Below, in pieces: positions 60,225-64,000 of a DNA stretch of 64,000 nucleotides. Source of the DNA: Verrucomicrobiota bacterium (GTDB lineage: Bacteria; Verrucomicrobiota; Verrucomicrobiia; Limisphaerales; J093); NCBI GenBank assembly GCA_016716505.1, contig JADJWF010000001.1:813996-877995 (forward strand), in the 5' to 3' direction. The notes under the pieces are model-generated. The model was not told where the DNA came from and did no database searches. It saw nothing but the letters and a program-made list of their open reading frames with translations. Both the position numbers and the translations under genes were made by a program. Numbering within the stretch: position 1 is the first letter of the stretch; each line of letters begins with the position of its first letter.

Positions 60225-60911
60225 TCAACCCGGCGGAAACCGAGTCACGTCGTCGCAGGGTTTCAGTTCCGCGATCTCCCGCATGAGGTGGTCGGCGACT
60301 TCCTGGTAGATCTGCTTGAGGCGCGCCTTGCCGCAGGTGGCGGCTTCCGCCCGCTCTCGCGCGAAGCCCAGCGGCTGGCCGTATTTGACCGCGACGCGCC
60401 GCGGCCGCGGGAAACGGTGATGGCGGCCAAAGGCCTCGTAGGTGCCGAACACCCGTACCGGCACGACAGGGCAGGTGGACTTGATCACGGTCAGGCCGAC
60501 GCCCGAGCGCGCCGGTTGCAATCGGCCGTCCCGGGTCCGCGTGCCCTCGGGGAAGAGGAGAATGGCGCCGCCTTTGAGCAGCCGGTCGAGGATGGCCTTC
60601 AGCCCGGCTGCTCCCGCGCCGTCACGATCCACGGGTACCACCTCCCACGAGCGCAGCAGCGCGCCGAGGATCGGGTTGTTGAACAGCGTGTCGCGGGCGA
60701 GGAAGTTGATCTGGCGTTGGACACCCGATCCGATGAGCGGCGGGTCAATGAAGCTGGCGTGGTTGGCGGCCAGCACCACCGGCCCGGTGGCGGGTACCCG
60801 GTCGGCGCCGTAGAAGCGGCAGCGGAAATAAGTGCGGAACAGAGCGTTGAACGCCAGCCAGCCGAGACGGTAGCTCAACTTCATCGGTGGATGTGCCACC
60901 GCGTCAGCCAC
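60225..60911 (-). CDS. plsC: 1-acyl-sn-glycerol-3-phosphate acyltransferase (PlsC family)
   Basis: A 228-aa membrane-associated acyltransferase. Motif I NHASFIDPPL (H..xxxxD, residues 51-56) and motif III LFPEGTRTRDGRLQ are present, with FARERAEAATCGKARLKQIY at the end. It adds the second acyl chain in phospholipid synthesis. It overlaps cmk by 8 bp, so the two are translationally coupled. A 131-bp gap separates it from the oxidoreductase, and no promoter was recognised there. Confidence 0.9.
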   Translation of the reverse strand: MADAVAHPPMKLSYRLGWLAFNALFRTYFRCRFYGADRVPATGPVVLAANHASFIDPPLIGSGVQRQINFLARDTLFNNPILGALLRSWEVVPVDRDGAGAAGLKAILDRLLKGGAILLFPEGTRTRDGRLQPARSGVGLTVIKSTCPVVPVRVFGTYEAFGRHHRFPRPRRVAVKYGQPLGFARERAEAATCGKARLKQIYQEVADHLMREIAELKPCDDVTRFPPG

Positions 60912-61554
60912 GAGCGTCCAGCCGACGCCGGATTTCGCCCAGGATGAACTCGCTGGTCTGCTTCGGCGTCTGGCCCGAGTTGTTCACCACGACGGCGCCC
61001 AAGGGGATCATCAGCGGAGCCGCCTTGCGTTCACTGTCCCGCTTGTCGCGCTTCGCCAGGTCCTCGGAGATGCCGTCCGCTTCGCGGCGGCGCGTGCGTT
61101 CCTCGAGGGAGGCGTCGAGGTAAAATTTGAAGTCGGTCTCCGGGAAGACGTTGGTGCCGATGTCGCGGCCTTCCATCACCAGGTGGCCGAACTGCGTACA
61201 GGATTGTTGCAGGCGCACCATCCATTCCCGGACCTTGGGAATCGCGGAGACGTGCGGCACGGCCGCGCTGGTCTCCGCCGTCCGAATCTCCTTGGCGGGA
61301 TAATATCCGTCCACCAGCAGACGGACCTCGCCGTCCACGCAGATGAGCCGTGTTTTCCAGCGGCGAAGCACGGCCGTGACGGCCTTCGGGTCATGGACGT
61401 CCACACCGGATCGCAGGCAATGCCAGGCGAGCGTGCGGTACATCGCGCCGGTGTTCACGTACACGTAACCCAGAGCCTTGGCGACGAGCTTCGCGTTGGT
61501 GCTTTTGCCGCTGGCGCTGGTGCCGTCAATCGCGATGACGATCGGTCGTTTCAT
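60904..61554 (-). CDS. cmk: Cytidylate kinase
   Basis: A 216-aa CMP kinase starting MKRPIVIAIDGTSASGKST, with the P-loop at residues 10-18. NTGAMYRTLAWHCLRSGVD, EGRDIGTNVFPETDFKFYLD and the LID region EERTRRREADG follow in the usual order. It phosphorylates CMP/dCMP. An open frame upstream, from 61710, is not conserved. It overlaps plsC by 8 bp. Confidence 0.93.
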   Translation of the reverse strand: MKRPIVIAIDGTSASGKSTNAKLVAKALGYVYVNTGAMYRTLAWHCLRSGVDVHDPKAVTAVLRRWKTRLICVDGEVRLLVDGYYPAKEIRTAETSAAVPHVSAIPKVREWMVRLQQSCTQFGHLVMEGRDIGTNVFPETDFKFYLDASLEERTRRREADGISEDLAKRDKRDSERKAAPLMIPLGAVVVNNSGQTPKQTSEFILGEIRRRLDARG

Positions 61555-61657
61555 CAAGTCCAACAGGCTGCCGTCCTGGTCCGCTCGGCGCGCCCCGACA
61601 GGGCGAGGGAGCAACCGGTTCTCGCGCCGGCCAACGGCCGAGATGCCTGAAGCGCGC

Positions 61658-62995
61658 TCATTCCGCGACAAGGTCCTCTGGCGCCAGCCGCTGTCTTGCG
61701 GGCAGTCCAAGGATGGTTACGCCCAGACCGGTCGGCGGCGGTGCGGCGAGCTTCTGGAAAAAGTTGGGAAAGGTCTTCTTCACGCACGCCGGATTCTTGA
61801 GGCGCACGCCCGGCACCTTCAACGCCAGAGTCGCGAAGCACATTGCCATCCGGTGATCGTGATAGGTCTCCACCTCGGCTCCGCGCAGCCGGTCCGGCGA
61901 GGGAAACACGGTTAACGTGTCGCCGTCCTCACGGACGTCGGCGCCGCACCGGGTCAGCTCCGTTCGCAGCGCCGCGACCCGCTCGCATTCCTGAACGCGC
62001 AGCCGGCCGAGGTCGGTGAACCGAACCGGCCGGGCGGCAAACGGCGCCAGCACCAACGCCGTCATGATGCTGTCGCCGAGATCGCTGCGGCGGGAAACCT
62101 CCGGCGGCAACGGCAGGAAGCGCGGGAAACGCTCGTCCACCTGCCAGCCGGAGGTTGGCCAGTGAGCGACGTGGATCAGCGCCGAGCCTTGGGGATCCGC
62201 TGCGGTTTCACCGCGCCCGCCGCTGGCCGGGAATTCTTGAGCGCTTTCTGAATTCAGCAGCCAGTTCGCACCCCAGAAATAACTGCCGCTCGACGCGTCG
62301 GGTTCGACCTGAAACTCACCCCCGCCGGTTGGGAAGACCTCGACCAGCCGGCGTGTCATTTCCACGTAGGGCATTTCTTCGTCGTTTGCGCCGCTGACCG
62401 CGACGTGCCAGCCGGCCGCGGGCCCCGTGAGGAGCAGCGCTGAGGCGAACTGGGAGCTCTCCCTCACGCTGACGGTGCAAGCCCCTTGACGAGGGCCGGC
62501 CCCATGCACCACAGCAGGCAGGCGATCGTTGTCGGCGTCCACCCGATACCCGAGCTGGCGCAGGGCGGCGAAGAGCGCGGCTTGCGGTCGTTCCCGCATC
62601 CGGGGAACTCCATCCAGGCGGTAACTGCCCCGGCCGAGGCAAACCAACGCAGCCACGAACCGGGCGGCCGTTCCCGCGTTGCCCACGAACAGGTCAAGCG
62701 GAGTGTCGCCACCGGCGACGGGGATGATGCCCCCTTGACCCTCGACCGCGATGGTCCGGTTCGCCGCTTCGGCCGGATCGGGCTCAACGGTCACGGAAAA
62801 GCCGAGCCGCCGCAGGCAATCCACCATGACCTGGGTGTCCTCGCTCCACAGAGCCCCGCGGAGCGTGGTCCGGCCGCGGGCCAGCGCCGCCAGAATCAGC
62901 GCGCGGTTCGTGATGCTCTTGGAACCGGGGATCGTCACGACGGCGCGAGGTGGCAGGCTCGGCGGAACGATTTCAATGAGGTCCGGCAGTGGCAT
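61658..62995 (-). CDS. aroA: 3-phosphoshikimate 1-carboxyvinyltransferase (EPSP synthase)
   Basis: A 445-aa EPSP synthase of the shikimate pathway. Conserved motifs are GSKSITNRALILAAL near 24, FVGNAGTAARFVAAL near 110, LRVQECERVAALRTELTRCG near 345 and TYHDHRMAMCFATLALK near 395. Length is typical. It lies 15 bp downstream of tyrA in the same direction. Confidence 0.95.
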   Translation of the reverse strand: MPLPDLIEIVPPSLPPRAVVTIPGSKSITNRALILAALARGRTTLRGALWSEDTQVMVDCLRRLGFSVTVEPDPAEAANRTIAVEGQGGIIPVAGGDTPLDLFVGNAGTAARFVAALVCLGRGSYRLDGVPRMRERPQAALFAALRQLGYRVDADNDRLPAVVHGAGPRQGACTVSVRESSQFASALLLTGPAAGWHVAVSGANDEEMPYVEMTRRLVEVFPTGGGEFQVEPDASSGSYFWGANWLLNSESAQEFPASGGRGETAADPQGSALIHVAHWPTSGWQVDERFPRFLPLPPEVSRRSDLGDSIMTALVLAPFAARPVRFTDLGRLRVQECERVAALRTELTRCGADVREDGDTLTVFPSPDRLRGAEVETYHDHRMAMCFATLALKVPGVRLKNPACVKKTFPNFFQKLAAPPPTGLGVTILGLPARQRLAPEDLVAE

Positions 62996-63010
62996 GAGTT
63001 CGCGTGCTTC

Positions 63011-63940
63011 CTACTCGGACGGATTGTTCTTTCGTTGGTTGAGCCAGCCGTCACGCCGACGCTTGCCGTCTGCGAGCCACCGCGAAATGGCCGGGGCGTC
63101 GCCCTGCTCGATCGCCGTGCGAATGCCCTCCAGTTTCCCGAGGAACTCGCGCAGCGCCGCGGCGATGGGGACGCGATTGGCCAGCAGGATGTCCCGCCAC
63201 ATCTCCGGAGAGCCCGAGGCAATCCGGGTGCCATCCCGGAAACCGCCGGCGCAGAGCTGTGCCTGCTCCGGTGGCAGGGCCTCATCGAGCACATAATTGG
63301 CGAGGGCAGTGGCCAACACCTGGGGCAGGTGACTGGACCGCGCCACCAGGTCGTCGTGTTGCCCGGGCGCGAGGTGGAGCACCCGCGCGCCCACGCCCTG
63401 CCACAGCGCCTCAACCCGCGACACGGCTTCGCGCGGGATGGTGGCAGAGGGAGTGACAACGCACACCGCGCCGTCGAAGAGGTCCGGTCGGGCATGGGCG
63501 ACACCCATTTTTTCCGCCCCGGCCATCGGGTGGCTGCCCACAAAGAATGCCCCGGCAGCGCCGAGCAAGGGTTCCACCTCCGCCACCACGCCAGCCTTCA
63601 CGCTGCCCACATCCGTGACGACCGCGCCGCGGGACAAGAGCGGGGCGAGGCGCGCCGCCAATTCCCGCATCTGGCCGATGGGCGTGCAGAGCACCACGAG
63701 ATCTGCGTCGCGCGCAGCGACTGCGAGGTCCAGCGTCGCGACATCCACCGCGCCGGCTTTCAGGCATTCGGCCCGGCTCGCCTCGCGCCGCACAAAGCCG
63801 GCCACCTCGCCGGCCAGACGACGCTGACGGGCGGCAAGTCCGAGCGAGCCTCCCAAGAGGCCCACGCCAATCAATGCGAGCTTGCGGCAAAGCACGGCGT
63901 CGAAGTGTGGAAAGCGCGCAAAGCCACTTGCAAGCGGCAA
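63011..63940 (-). CDS. tyrA: Prephenate dehydrogenase
   Basis: A 309-aa NAD(P)-dependent prephenate dehydrogenase for tyrosine synthesis. The dinucleotide fold LALIGVGLLGGSLGLAARQR starts near residue 20, and the active-site region VVTDVGSVKAGVVAEVEPLL and FVGSHPMAGAEKMGVAHARP (with SHPMAG) follows near 120. The start at 63940 is tentative because a start further upstream would extend to the window edge. The order tyrA-aroA-cmk-plsC, all closely spaced or overlapping, is a housekeeping cluster. Confidence 0.92.
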   Translation of the reverse strand: MPLASGFARFPHFDAVLCRKLALIGVGLLGGSLGLAARQRRLAGEVAGFVRREASRAECLKAGAVDVATLDLAVAARDADLVVLCTPIGQMRELAARLAPLLSRGAVVTDVGSVKAGVVAEVEPLLGAAGAFFVGSHPMAGAEKMGVAHARPDLFDGAVCVVTPSATIPREAVSRVEALWQGVGARVLHLAPGQHDDLVARSSHLPQVLATALANYVLDEALPPEQAQLCAGGFRDGTRIASGSPEMWRDILLANRVPIAAALREFLGKLEGIRTAIEQGDAPAISRWLADGKRRRDGWLNQRKNNPSE

Positions 63941-64000
63941 GTCCGGCGCCAGCAGTCGCGTTCCATGTTTTCCCGGTTGAAAAGCGATTCTGTTGCCGCC

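Overview
The window (about 60% G+C) looks like chromosomal DNA of a Verrucomicrobiota bacterium, probably Limisphaerales/Pedosphaera-like. The basis is the gene style (Tat-exported Gfo/Idh/MocA oxidoreductase, LamG protein with a Verrucomicrobia-type C-terminal module, tyrA-aroA-cmk-plsC cluster). This placement is inference; no rRNA or other marker gene is present. About 1-56.6 kb reads as accessory, mobile DNA; 57.2-64 kb reads as ordinary host chromosome.

Region 1 (1-10.8 kb, all minus strand) is one compact defence operon transcribed from a recognisable promoter near 10.78 kb. It holds a 235-aa defence-island protein, a conserved 57-aa protein, a half-length HsdS, HsdM, a full HsdS, a DUF6602-like nuclease-fold protein, a CD-NTase, an E2-like protein, a PHP-ATPase (TrlF type) and HsdR (cut by the window edge). 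A short type II CBASS therefore sits nested inside a type I restriction-modification operon.

Region 2 (10.9-16.8 kb) is a conjugation/mobilisation module: a TrwB/TraD-like coupling ATPase, a small membrane protein, a ParA/TraL-like ATPase and a TraK-like protein, next to a 455-bp non-coding stretch rich in TTCGCGGACA repeats that is a candidate oriT. The matching MobF (TrwC-like) relaxase-helicase lies some 37 kb away at 52.3-55.2 kb, followed by a RadC-like gene. The two halves bracket the metal cargo.

Region 3 (16.8-29.7 kb) is a metal-stress regulon. It has two complete anti-sigma/CnrX-like sensor/ECF sigma modules in the Y-X-H order of cnrYXH, a third ECF sigma, and many small exported proteins rich in Cys, His or metal-binding TRASH/YHS-like motifs, plus single-domain glycogen-binding (CBM48-like) proteins, an OsmC protein, a DUF3347 protein and a HEAT-thioredoxin fusion. 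Eleven near-identical promoter-like sites (GAGGG-T/A-TT, then 16-18 nt from the last G to a C/A/T-GTA element) precede these genes on both strands. This is the clearest candidate for an undescribed regulatory system in the window.

Region 4 (29.7-52.2 kb) is the efflux and detoxification block: a CusCBA-type copper RND system, two more Cys-rich exported paralogues, a Met-rich LamG protein, a multicopper oxidase, a CzcCBA-type RND system with a PII-like protein, a P1B-type ATPase broken by two single-base frameshifts, and a DmeF-like CDF exporter.

Region 5 (55.5-57.2 kb) is the junction. It contains a RadC gene whose first ~40 bp are duplicated in inverted orientation, an 80-nt palindromic element inserted in only one arm, and a 12-bp tandem repeat in eight copies.

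Region 6 (57.2-64 kb) carries host housekeeping genes: guaA, an oxidoreductase, plsC, cmk, aroA and tyrA. No tRNA, rRNA, CRISPR array or full transposase was seen.
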